Of a DNA stretch of 6,494 nucleotides, positions 1 to 5,589 are shown in pieces. The position numbers and the translations under genes were made by a program. The number at the start of each line of letters is the position of its first letter. The first letter of the stretch is position 1. Source of the stretch: Treponema sp. GTDB taxonomy: Bacteria > Spirochaetota > Spirochaetia > Treponematales > Breznakiellaceae. The stretch lies in assembly GCA_031257715.1 (NCBI GenBank), contig JAIROE010000038.1, positions 1 to 6,494 of the forward strand, written 5' to 3'. A model generated the notes under the pieces. It was not told the DNA's origin. It worked only from the letters and a program-made list of their open reading frames with translations, and searched no databases.

Positions 1-428
1 ATATATTTTTTTCCCAATTCGCCGTTCAGTACTCTGAGCATGTGCGCCTCATCGCGCCATACATAATTTGCCACCGGCAAATTCGCGGCTCCCGTATAGG
101 CGCCCATTACCCCGGCGCCGAGGCTCGCCATTTGTATGCTGCCTGTGGCTACGGAATCCCTCATGCTGGTTTCGTTGCCCAGGATTCCGCCGGGGAAAAC
201 CTCGATGCTTATACGGCCGTTGGTTTTTGCCTCTACGTCTTCCGCGAATTTTTTGCAGGCCTCGACAGTAGGCTGTCCGTCCGCGTGGGCGGTACCCAGC
301 TTTAATACCATCGGCTTAACCTCGGCGCTTCTTGAAGCATTCGTCTCTGATGATTTGCCGCATCCCGCGAGAACGCAGAATAGAAGAACGGCAAAAAACG
401 CAAACAACAATTTGGATCTTTCTTTCAT
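1..428 (-). CDS. TRAP transporter solute-binding lipoprotein, DctP family (3' end beyond window)
   Basis: This is the extracytoplasmic receptor of a tripartite ATP-independent periplasmic (TRAP) transporter, which captures an organic acid and passes it to DctQ/DctM membrane subunits. The first 142 residues are visible. Residues 1-23 form a lipoprotein signal: a basic start (MKERSK), a hydrophobic core, and lipobox V-L-A-G-C with Cys23 as the lipidated residue. A short Ser/Ala linker leads into the family pattern: LGTAH (44-48), KTNGRI (68-73), EVFPGGILGNE (76-86) and VATGSIQMA (93-101). These are the usual DctP landmarks. The ligand-contacting Arg and the C-terminal half lie off the window. 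The ATG at 428 has a strong AGGAGG five bases upstream. The gene follows two URO-D-like genes after a 99-base gap; DctQ and DctM genes would be expected beyond position 1. Family assignment is firm; the substrate is unknown. Confidence 0.92.
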   Translation of the reverse strand, partial: MKERSKLLFAFFAVLLFCVLAGCGKSSETNASRSAEVKPMVLKLGTAHADGQPTVEACKKFAEDVEAKTNGRISIEVFPGGILGNETSMRDSVATGSIQMASLGAGVMGAYTGAANLPVANYVWRDEAHMLRVLNGELGKKY

Positions 429-433
429 GATCT

Positions 434-439
434 CCTCCT
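434..439 (-). promoter_or_regulatory. Ribosome binding site of the TRAP receptor gene
   Basis: AGGAGG on the minus strand lies five bases before the ATG at 428. It is the strongest Shine-Dalgarno match in the operon, consistent with high translation of a binding protein, and it fixes the start codon. Confidence 0.85.
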
Positions 440-451
440 GAATATTTTTTC

Positions 452-472
452 CGGCGCGGCAGAGCCCCGCCG
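452..472 (-). other. Intercistronic GC-rich hairpin before the TRAP receptor gene
   Basis: A 21-base inverted repeat reads CGGCG-x-GGC, a three-base loop, then GCC-x-CGCCG, with one internal mismatch. It sits between the second URO-D-like stop (528) and the receptor start (428), about a dozen bases ahead of the ribosome binding site. On the minus strand it is followed by GGAAAAAATA rather than a run of T, and on the plus strand by AAATGG, so it is not a standard intrinsic terminator in either direction. It could act as a transcript-stabilising or processing structure separating receptor mRNA from the enzyme mRNA; that role is inference. Confidence 0.5.
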
Positions 473-480
473 AAATGGTT

Positions 481-501
481 CCTGGTTCATTGAGCCTGGT
501 T
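481..501. repeat. Short direct repeat and imperfect palindrome in the pre-receptor gap
   Basis: CCTGGTT occurs twice (481-487 and 495-501). Between them lies the near-palindrome GGTTCATTGAGCC (484-496, five of six arm positions matching). It could be a protein site or chance. It lies in the 99-base gap 429-527, where no convincing promoter was found: a TTGACT box on the minus strand lacks a matching -10. Confidence 0.25.
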
Positions 502-527
502 ATCCGGCACAGTCAACAATACGCGCC

Positions 528-1577
528 TTACTTTATGCGCCGGTATTTTTGCGCCGCGGCGTAAAAGGCGGCCACATTCTCAAGCGGGACATCTTTTCCG
601 ACTCCGTTGGAAGGGGCTATAATATAGCGGCCATTTCTGCCCAGGGTTTCTACCATGTACTTTACATGGGCGTCGATTTCTTCCGGCCCCTTAAAGGGCA
701 GCACTTCCTGGTTGCATATACCGCCGAAGAACGCGAGTTTGTCACCGTATTCGCCGGAGAGCTTTTCAACGTCAAGGGCCTTTGGCTGTACGGGGTTGAG
801 TACATTCACCCCTATTTCTATCAAGTCGCCGATTATAGGCATAATGCTGCCGCAGCTATGGTGAATGACGGGAATCCCCGCGTCCCGGTAAACCGCGTGA
901 ATCCGCGCCAGCTTGGGCTTTATCAGTTTTCTCCATGTCGAAGGCGACATCATCATGCCGGTTTGGCTGCCGTAATCGTCTACCGTTCTGCCGCAATTGA
1001 CCCCCAGTTTGACGTAACGTTTGGCCAGTTCAACGTGGAAAGCGGTAATTTTATCCAGCAGGGCGCAGGTCAATTCTTCTTCTTCCAGCATATCCACGAG
1101 AAAATTCTGCATTCCCCGCAGAATATAGGCCCGCTCAAAGAGCGTGCAAAAATGGTAGGAAGTTACGATTCTTTCTTCCGCGTATCCGGCTTTGATTAGG
1201 CTTTCGGCGTAATCCAGATACCCCGGGGCATTGGGATCGGGGAATTCGTATTTCTCGAAGTCTTCCCATTCGGCAATGGGATGGGTGCAGTAAAGCAGAT
1301 CCTGGGAAGTATCCCAGCCGCAGTGCCATTCATCATAGATAACTTTCTCGCCATTGAACGCTTTGGTTTTCATGCGCAGCGTGGCGCCGTTCATGTAAGC
1401 GTAAAGTACGTGGTTGTCAAAAAACGGAAGCAGTTCCAAATCGCTGACGTTGTTTATGCCCCTGGTGAGCAGGAAATTCTGAAGTCCGCCTGCGCTGAAA
1501 TCGCACTGCACCGGGAGCATATCAATGTCTTCTCCTTTAACCACGCGCAGGAAACGTTCTTTCGGCGTAAGCTTCAT
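528..1577 (-). CDS. Uroporphyrinogen decarboxylase-family protein, H-S-C type (second of pair)
   Basis: This 349-residue protein belongs to the URO-D superfamily (a TIM-barrel fold that also holds the cobalamin-related methyltransferases MtaA, MtbA and CmuA). It is not HemE: the haem enzyme's N-terminal substrate-binding Arg motif (R-Q-A-G-R) is absent. Visible landmarks are VDDYGSQTG (199-207) followed by SPSTWRKLIKP (211-221), the putative metal site H240-S-C242 in VIHHSCG, NPVQP (261-265), FFGGIC (283-288), and the terminal APSNGVGKDVPLENV region (321-335). MtaA-like enzymes bind zinc with H-x-C plus a distal Cys. The H-x-C is present, but the distal position reads APSNG with no Cys. The ATG overlaps the stop of the preceding gene (ATGA, 1574-1577), with a modest GGGGGA ribosome site five bases upstream inside that gene. 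A role in methyl or one-carbon transfer, or in decarboxylation, is inferred from family and context only. No corrinoid-protein gene is in view. Confidence 0.88.
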   Translation of the reverse strand: MKLTPKERFLRVVKGEDIDMLPVQCDFSAGGLQNFLLTRGINNVSDLELLPFFDNHVLYAYMNGATLRMKTKAFNGEKVIYDEWHCGWDTSQDLLYCTHPIAEWEDFEKYEFPDPNAPGYLDYAESLIKAGYAEERIVTSYHFCTLFERAYILRGMQNFLVDMLEEEELTCALLDKITAFHVELAKRYVKLGVNCGRTVDDYGSQTGMMMSPSTWRKLIKPKLARIHAVYRDAGIPVIHHSCGSIMPIIGDLIEIGVNVLNPVQPKALDVEKLSGEYGDKLAFFGGICNQEVLPFKGPEEIDAHVKYMVETLGRNGRYIIAPSNGVGKDVPLENVAAFYAAAQKYRRIK

Positions 1578-2653
1578 TCCTGTCCCCCAATCCGGATCGG
1601 ATATTTCCCATATTTTCTGCCGGCCTCGTACAGGGCAAACACGTTTTTGTTGGGAATGTCGTCATGCACGCTGTGATCCGACGAGAGGCAGTAACCGCCG
1701 CCGGGGGCCGCCGTGCCAATGCATTCCTTTACCTCCGCCTCCACGTCTTCCACGCTTCCCGTAACCAAAGTCCTTTTATTGTTGATATTGCCGAAAATAC
1801 AGATTCTGTCTCCGTATGTTTTTTTGACAAGGGCAATATCCATTCCGGCGTCCCGCTCAAGCGGGTGCATCCCCTCTATGCCGGCCTGCACGCAATCGTC
1901 CACCAGCGCGGCAATGGCGCCGTCGCTGTGCATGATGAAGGGTATTCCCAGTTTTTTTACTTCCACCGCCATCCTTTGAATATGGGGCTTGATATAGCGC
2001 CTGAACTGTTCTTTTGAGAAGAGCGGCTGTAGCGACGAACCGTAATCATCCGAAAAGAGGATGGCGTCCGCACCCTCCGCCGCCAGACGCCGGGAGGCGT
2101 CCAGTGCGAAACCGGTCATCGCGGCAAGAACCGCGTCTACCGTTTCCGGCTCGTCGTAGAGCAGGTAGGCAAAATTCTCCATGCCGAAAAGCATCCACGA
2201 TCCGGAATAGGGACCCCGCACATTGCCGATAACGCCCATGCCGTTTTCCCGGGACATCTTCATCACTTCCCTGAAATCCCTGTAACGCCAATCCTCTTTC
2301 GCGTTGGGCATGGTATAGTTTTTCCAGTCGCCGCCGTCTTTCAGGGGATTGCCCAAAGCGCCGTCTATGGGCCATGTGGACGGATCTTTTTTACAGGTAA
2401 TGCCCCATTCGTCCCTGTACACATCCGTGGTAACATTTTCCGGACGGAATCCGGAGACGCCTGAAAAGGGAACAAAGGCAAAATCGTATCCGATCTTTTC
2501 ACAGCACTTGAAAATCGACGGCATGTGGAATGTTTCCGGTACGTAACCTAATACTTCCTGGACCAGGGGTCTGCTGTAAAGGCATTCAAAAATGGGAACA
2601 TAATCCGGTTCTTCGTGCCGCATCGCGCACAGGAGTCTTTCTCTTCCTGTCAT
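1574..2653 (-). CDS. Uroporphyrinogen decarboxylase-family protein, H-S-D type (first of pair)
   Basis: This 359-residue URO-D superfamily member is a diverged paralogue of its downstream neighbour. Shared landmarks are RERLLCAMRHEEPDYVP (4-20, the usual family opening), SDDYGSSLQPLFSKEQF (201-217), GIPFIMHSDG (236-245), HPLE (263-266), IFGNI (286-290) and SSDHSVHDDIPNKNV (324-338). The position where methyltransferase-type members carry Cys of an H-x-C metal site is Asp here (H242-S-D244), so metal binding, if any, differs from the partner. HemE signatures are missing. The ATG at 2653 shares ATGA with the stop of the regulator gene and has AGGAGG seven bases upstream. It is therefore co-transcribed and probably translationally coupled with the regulator before it and the second URO-D-like gene after it. 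Two unlike paralogues side by side suggest a heteromeric or sequential function. The exact reaction is unknown. Confidence 0.88.
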   Translation of the reverse strand: MTGRERLLCAMRHEEPDYVPIFECLYSRPLVQEVLGYVPETFHMPSIFKCCEKIGYDFAFVPFSGVSGFRPENVTTDVYRDEWGITCKKDPSTWPIDGALGNPLKDGGDWKNYTMPNAKEDWRYRDFREVMKMSRENGMGVIGNVRGPYSGSWMLFGMENFAYLLYDEPETVDAVLAAMTGFALDASRRLAAEGADAILFSDDYGSSLQPLFSKEQFRRYIKPHIQRMAVEVKKLGIPFIMHSDGAIAALVDDCVQAGIEGMHPLERDAGMDIALVKKTYGDRICIFGNINNKRTLVTGSVEDVEAEVKECIGTAAPGGGYCLSSDHSVHDDIPNKNVFALYEAGRKYGKYPIRIGGQE

Positions 2654-3369
2654 TTGTTTTCCTCCTCAATATCTTCATAACTTTTGATAATTAGTTTCTC
2701 TACCTGAGATAAATGTTCTTTCATTTTTTTTCTTGCTTTACTTTGATCGTGCGCCATTATTGCCTCCAGTATCTGTTTATGGAAGCTTACGGCGCCGATT
2801 ATCTTGTCCCTGGTGAGAACCGCGTAGTTTGATGAAATAAGGTTTTCCCTGAGCATGTCGAACATCTTCAGCAAAAAACTGTTGTGTGTTCCCTGAACTA
2901 CCGCCCGGTGAAAGTCATAATCCAGAACCGTGATTTCCGGCCGGGGCCGGGATTCGGATATCTTCATGTGCCTTGAATAGGATGCTTTCATCGCCCTGAT
3001 ATCTTCACCAGTGGCGTTTTTTGCCGATAAAACCGCCGCCTGGATCTCGATGATCCTGCGGGCTTCCGCCAATTCCATGAAGCTGTATTTTTCAGCCGAG
3101 GTGTCCATCCTCTGGAGCGACTGCATGGCCGCATCGCCAAGGAAAGTCCCCTTGCCCTGCCTGCGCTCAAGCGCCCCGACCATCTGCAGGGCCTGCAAAG
3201 CTTCGCGCACGGACGAACGCCCTACACCGAACATTTCCGCGAGTTCGCGTTCCGTGGGAAGTTTTTCCCCGGCGGTAAAATCGTGGCCCGCTATCATGTT
3301 TTTTATGCGGTTGATTACCCCTTCTGTCAGCGTCGACCTTTTAACTTTTTCTATACCCTCAATTCGCAA
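2650..3369 (-). CDS. GntR-family transcriptional regulator, FadR/FCD subfamily
   Basis: This is a 239-residue DNA-binding repressor or activator. The N-terminal winged helix-turn-helix spans roughly residues 10-78: LPTERELAEMFGVGRSSVREAL (37-58) is the classic GntR recognition stretch, and GKGTFL (72-77) is the wing. The C-terminal FCD effector domain (about 97-225) keeps the metal-site pattern D150-x3-H154 (DYDFH), H197 (FHKQILEAI) and H219 (MKEHL). In this subfamily that pattern usually binds a metal plus a small carboxylate. The start is TTG at 3369; a GAGG seven bases upstream (3377-3380) supports it, and no ATG precedes the domain. It heads the operon and its stop overlaps the first URO-D-like start (ATGA). 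As the first gene behind the shared divergent promoter it probably regulates itself, the URO-D/TRAP genes and the dehydrogenase. The ligand is likely the acid handled by the locus; that is inference. Confidence 0.93.
   Translation of the reverse strand: MRIEGIEKVKRSTLTEGVINRIKNMIAGHDFTAGEKLPTERELAEMFGVGRSSVREALQALQMVGALERRQGKGTFLGDAAMQSLQRMDTSAEKYSFMELAEARRIIEIQAAVLSAKNATGEDIRAMKASYSRHMKISESRPRPEITVLDYDFHRAVVQGTHNSFLLKMFDMLRENLISSNYAVLTRDKIIGAVSFHKQILEAIMAHDQSKARKKMKEHLSQVEKLIIKSYEDIEEENK
2661..2666 (-). promoter_or_regulatory. Ribosome binding site of the first URO-D-like gene, inside the regulator gene
   Basis: AGGAGG on the minus strand lies seven bases before the ATG at 2653. It is embedded in the Glu-Glu-Glu codons at the end of the GntR reading frame. 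Together with the ATGA overlap this points to coupled translation. Confidence 0.8.
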
Positions 3370-3376
3370 TCAAGCG

Positions 3377-3380
3377 CCTC
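3377..3380 (-). promoter_or_regulatory. Ribosome binding site for the TTG start of the GntR gene
   Basis: GAGG on the minus strand lies seven bases before TTG at 3369. It is the main support for a TTG start, since no in-frame ATG or GTG precedes the winged-helix domain. Confidence 0.6.
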
Positions 3381-3415
3381 GTTCCAAATATTCTTCAGGT
3401 TCTCATAATATCTGC

Positions 3416-3427
3416 TTGTCAGACCAA
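3416..3427. promoter_or_regulatory. Candidate GntR/FadR-type operator
   Basis: TTGTCAGACCAA fits the relaxed FadR-subfamily core t-N-G-T-N3-A-C-N-a as an imperfect palindrome centred at 3421 (T-x-GTC / GAC-x-A). It coincides with the -35 box of the rightward promoter and lies just downstream of the predicted start point of the leftward promoter, so one bound dimer could block both. A second imperfect palindrome, TGATTCATAGTATCA (3429-3443, five of seven arm positions), covers both -10 boxes and is an alternative site. Neither is proven. Confidence 0.45.
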
Positions 3428-3444
3428 CTGATTCATAGTATCAT
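3416..3444 (+). promoter_or_regulatory. Predicted sigma-70-type promoter of the dehydrogenase gene
   Basis: A -35 box TTGTCA (3416-3421, five of six to consensus) and a -10 box TATCAT (3439-3444, five of six) are separated by exactly 17 bases. Transcription would begin near 3451, leaving a leader of about 50 bases before the ATG at 3500. Confidence 0.65.
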
Positions 3445-3463
3445 GGTATATAGATTTTGTAAA
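3435..3463 (-). promoter_or_regulatory. Predicted promoter of the GntR-URO-D-TRAP operon
   Basis: Read on the minus strand, TTTACA (3463-3458, five of six) and TACTAT (3440-3435, four of six including the key T, A and final T) are 17 bases apart. Transcription would begin near 3428, about 60 bases before the TTG start. Its -10 overlaps the -10 of the rightward promoter by two bases. TTGACG (3476-3471) is a weaker alternative -35. Confidence 0.5.
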
Positions 3464-3487
3464 GAAAAATCGTCAATTTTTTTAAGC

Positions 3488-3492
3488 GGGGG
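3488..3492 (+). promoter_or_regulatory. G-rich ribosome binding site that decides the dehydrogenase start
   Basis: GGGGG lies seven bases before the ATG at 3500 but only one base before the in-frame ATG at 3494. The spacing favours 3500 as the start codon. It is not a perfect anti-16S match, so some use of 3494 is possible. Confidence 0.5.
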
Positions 3493-3499
3493 TATGGTC

Positions 3500-4582
3500 A
3501 TGACGGAATACAGGTGGATTGGGACAGAGAAAGTCCGGCGTTTTTGCCGGGCGGTGTTTGAAAGTTACGGTTTTACGCCGTATGAAAGCGAAACAATTAC
3601 GGGCGTACTTATCCGGGCCGATTTATTCGGCATTGAATCCCACGGCGTCCAGCGCCTTGTACGGTACCATAACGAGATCGGGTCCGGCCAGGTAGATGTA
3701 AAGGCGAAACCCGGGATTGTATACGAGACGGCGATTTCCGCGGTGATCGACGCCCGTAAGTCCATGGGGCAGCTGGCCGGCGTTCTGGCGATGGAACTGG
3801 CCATTAAAAAAGCCAAAAACTCGGGCTGCGGAATGGTAACGGTACGCAATTCCAATCACTACGGTATTGCGGGCTACTACAGCCTTATGGCCGCCGGAGA
3901 GGGTCTTTTGGGTATTTCCATGACCAATTCCGAGGCTATCGCTGTGCCAATCTTCGGCAGGCAGGCCATGCTTGGCACCAACCCCATAGCCATTGCCATG
4001 CCGGCGGAACCGGTGGTTTTTTCGTATGACGCGGCAACTACCGTGGTTTCGCGGGGAAAGCTTGAAGTGTACAACAAGAACGACAAAGCCCTGCCCGAAC
4101 AATGGGCACTGGACAGGGAAGGAAAGCCCTCCGTCAACGCCGGGGAGGTGTTGAACAACATCATACACAGACTGGGAGGCGGAATTTCGCCGCTGGGCGG
4201 TTCGGGAGAACTGTACGGCGGTCACAAGGGCTACGGATTGGGCGTAATAGTGGAAATATTTACCGCTATTTTTTCGGGCGGGTTTACATCAAATTATATA
4301 AATGTTACGCCGGGCCTTAACGGTATCTGTCATTATTGTATGGCTGTGGATTTCGGCATCTTTGGGGACAGGGAGGCGATAAAAAACCGCATGTCCGCCT
4401 TTCTCCGGGAATTGCGGGACAGCGGGAAGGCGGAGGGCCAGGACCGCATCTACACCCACGGGGAAAAGGAAGCGGAAGCAATGGCAGGCCGCGCCGAAGG
4501 GGAGATTCCGGTGAATCCAAAAACACTGGAAGAAATGCGGGCCATTGCCGAAAAACAGGGGGTGCCCTGGGATTTGCCGTGA
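3500..4582 (+). CDS. Malate/L-lactate dehydrogenase family oxidoreductase (Ldh_2 family)
   Basis: This 360-residue NAD(P)-dependent 2-hydroxyacid/2-ketoacid oxidoreductase belongs to the type-2 malate/lactate dehydrogenase family, which also contains ureidoglycolate dehydrogenase, sulfolactate dehydrogenase and diketogulonate reductase. Landmarks are ESHGVQRL with the probable catalytic H48 (46-53), VRNSNHYGIAGYY (115-127), GTNPIAIAMP (159-168) for cofactor binding, QWALDREGKPS (201-211), PLGG (231-234) and GGHKGYGL (240-247). The length is typical and the fold complete. The form PLGG-x7-HKGYGL differs from the YiaK-type ending, so a malate/lactate-like enzyme is likelier than a diketogulonate reductase. 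The open frame continues far upstream through the regulator gene, but that part is antisense; the start is set at 3500 by the G-rich ribosome site. It is divergent from the GntR operon, shares its control region, and probably acts on the same acid. It ends 12 bases from the convergent lipoprotein gene. Confidence 0.92.
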   Translation: MTEYRWIGTEKVRRFCRAVFESYGFTPYESETITGVLIRADLFGIESHGVQRLVRYHNEIGSGQVDVKAKPGIVYETAISAVIDARKSMGQLAGVLAMELAIKKAKNSGCGMVTVRNSNHYGIAGYYSLMAAGEGLLGISMTNSEAIAVPIFGRQAMLGTNPIAIAMPAEPVVFSYDAATTVVSRGKLEVYNKNDKALPEQWALDREGKPSVNAGEVLNNIIHRLGGGISPLGGSGELYGGHKGYGLGVIVEIFTAIFSGGFTSNYINVTPGLNGICHYCMAVDFGIFGDREAIKNRMSAFLRELRDSGKAEGQDRIYTHGEKEAEAMAGRAEGEIPVNPKTLEEMRAIAEKQGVPWDLP

Positions 4583-4588
4583 AAGGCG

Positions 4589-4620
4589 CCGGTCCTAATT
4601 TATTACTACCGAGTGACCGG
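4589..4620. repeat. Inverted repeat at the convergent gene ends
   Basis: CCGGTC (4589-4594) pairs with GACCGG (4615-4620) across a 20-base AT-rich loop that contains the lipoprotein stop codon. The dehydrogenase and lipoprotein genes converge here with only 12 bases between stops. There is no T-run after the stem on either strand, so it is at best a weak bidirectional end signal. Confidence 0.25.
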
Positions 4621-5518
4621 ATTGATTGAACTTCCAGCGGAACCGGGGAAGATACTCAATCCCGGTGCTGACCGTGGCTTCCCCGGCAAAACGGTAGTCT
4701 ATCTGTTCCATGGCTATTACCCGGTCCAGAAGATTCCGCCGCATGTCGATGAAATTCATGGTCAGCAGAAGCTCGGTTTCGGCGGACTGCCCCTGGGGGA
4801 TAATCATGATGTTTCTTTTGCTGCCGTCCGCCCAGAGACGGCTGCCGTTGTAAAGCTCAAAGGAAAACGCGGAGAGTTCTACCGGAAAAAAGTTGGGATT
4901 CCTCAGGCGTATTTTTACTTTAAAACGGGTATCGATAAGTTCCGCTTTTTTTACCGCGACGGACATGATGTGGAATTCGGGCTCAAGGATCAGGGGAAAA
5001 GCGGCCACGGCTTTTACCGGGATCGTTTCTGTTTTTCCCCCGCCAAAGTCAAACACCAGGTCAAAGCCAAGTTCCGTTTCGCAGTTCCCCGCCGCCGTAT
5101 CTTTTAAGAGTTTTTTCGGATCTACCTCAAGGCACAGGGGAAGCGTGGTTTTTTCGCCGCCGGTCAAAAGTCCCCGCGGGGCGGTAAAAGCGACGCCCGG
5201 AATCTCTGTTTCTCCGTTAAAAGACGCGTACCAGATGGAGACGGTAATCCGGGCATCTTCGCCGCGGGGATTTTCCGCCTCCAGGTTAAACCAAAGGGTA
5301 AGATCTTCAGGATTCTTTGCCTCGACACGGTCAAAGCTGAGGCTTGCCTCCGGGCCGGGAAGCACGGCGGGCGCGGCCCTTTCCGGAGGGGATTCCACAG
5401 GAGCGGGGGCCGGACTTGCGCAGGAAAAGCAGAGGGCCGGAAGGACGGAAGCGCCGAAAAGAAGGCTTTTCGGGAACCCCCCGGTACGGGGAGAAAGGCG
5501 GCAGGGGATGCGTTTCAT
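4595..5518 (-). CDS. Probable lipoprotein with two LEA-14/WHy-like domains
   Basis: This is a 307-residue envelope protein with no enzymatic motifs. Counting from the ATG at 5518, the basic N-terminus (MKRIPCRL...) leads to a hydrophobic core and F-S-C-A-S with Cys33, a permissive spirochaete-style lipobox, then a Pro/Ala/Glu-rich linker (about 34-58). Two beta-rich WHy-like segments follow: one around 59-145 with an L-x-A-E-N-P strand (about 79-84), one around 180-300 with the diagnostic RLRNPNFFPVEL (204-215). LEA-14/WHy domains are small immunoglobulin-like folds often found in bacterial lipoproteins; their ligand is usually unknown. A GTG at 5551 would add 11 residues (MESAVYADNCF), which spoil the signal peptide. 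The ATG at 5518 lacks a Shine-Dalgarno but overlaps the stop of a 24-codon frame (ATGA), which would explain coupled initiation. It follows the AAA+ ATPase gene in the same direction, so the two are probably co-expressed. Confidence 0.8.
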   Translation of the reverse strand: MKRIPCRLSPRTGGFPKSLLFGASVLPALCFSCASPAPAPVESPPERAAPAVLPGPEASLSFDRVEAKNPEDLTLWFNLEAENPRGEDARITVSIWYASFNGETEIPGVAFTAPRGLLTGGEKTTLPLCLEVDPKKLLKDTAAGNCETELGFDLVFDFGGGKTETIPVKAVAAFPLILEPEFHIMSVAVKKAELIDTRFKVKIRLRNPNFFPVELSAFSFELYNGSRLWADGSKRNIMIIPQGQSAETELLLTMNFIDMRRNLLDRVIAMEQIDYRFAGEATVSTGIEYLPRFRWKFNQSGHSVVIN

Positions 5519-5589
5519 AAAGCAATTATCGGCATAGACGGCGCTTTCCACGATTCTCTATTTTCAATACCAGCGATGGACCGGTTCAT
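5515..5589 (-). CDS. Possible 24-residue coupling ORF between ATPase and lipoprotein genes
   Basis: This tiny frame (begins [12 protein letters not shown], ends MPIIAL) starts at an ATG that overlaps the ATPase stop as ATGA (5586-5589) and ends at a TGA that overlaps the lipoprotein ATG as ATGA (5515-5518). GGGAG lies four bases before its ATG, within the last codons of the ATPase. No domain is recognisable. It may be a translated bridge that carries ribosomes to the lipoprotein start, which has no ribosome site of its own. It is too short to be sure it is not chance; the exact double overlap is the only real evidence. Confidence 0.4.
   Translation of the reverse strand: MNRSIAGIENRESWKAPSMPIIAL

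Noticed and set aside
429..527. A separate promoter for the TRAP receptor gene
   Set aside because: TTGACT is present on the minus strand, but the base run 17 downstream (TCAATG) matches the -10 consensus at only two positions.
549..1199. 216-residue plus-strand frame opposite the second URO-D-like gene
   Set aside because: Its residues resemble no known family, while the minus strand encodes a complete, motif-bearing protein. It is a by-product of GC-biased third positions.
528..2653. Annotation of the URO-D-like genes as HemE (haem biosynthesis)
   Set aside because: The HemE N-terminal Arg motif is absent, the H-S-C/H-S-D region matches the methyltransferase-like branch, and the context is transport and catabolism.
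3011..3499. Upstream extension of the dehydrogenase frame (open from 3011)
   Set aside because: It runs antisense to the GntR gene, has no family similarity, and crosses the promoter region. The Ldh_2 domain begins right after 3500.
3623..4225. 200-residue minus-strand frame opposite the dehydrogenase gene
   Set aside because: It is antisense to conserved catalytic and cofactor motifs and has no recognisable domain or ribosome site.
4589..4620. Bidirectional intrinsic terminator between convergent genes
   Set aside because: The stem is only six pairs with a 20-base loop and no T-run on either side, so it is kept only as a low-confidence inverted repeat.
4893..5537. 214-residue plus-strand frame opposite the lipoprotein gene
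   Set aside because: Its composition is Ser/Arg/Pro-rich as expected of a shadow frame, and the opposite strand has a signal peptide and WHy-type strands.
5519..5551. GTG start at 5551 for the lipoprotein
   Set aside because: The 11 extra residues precede the basic signal-peptide start and include acidic residues. The ATG at 5518 gives a proper lipoprotein signal and an ATGA overlap.
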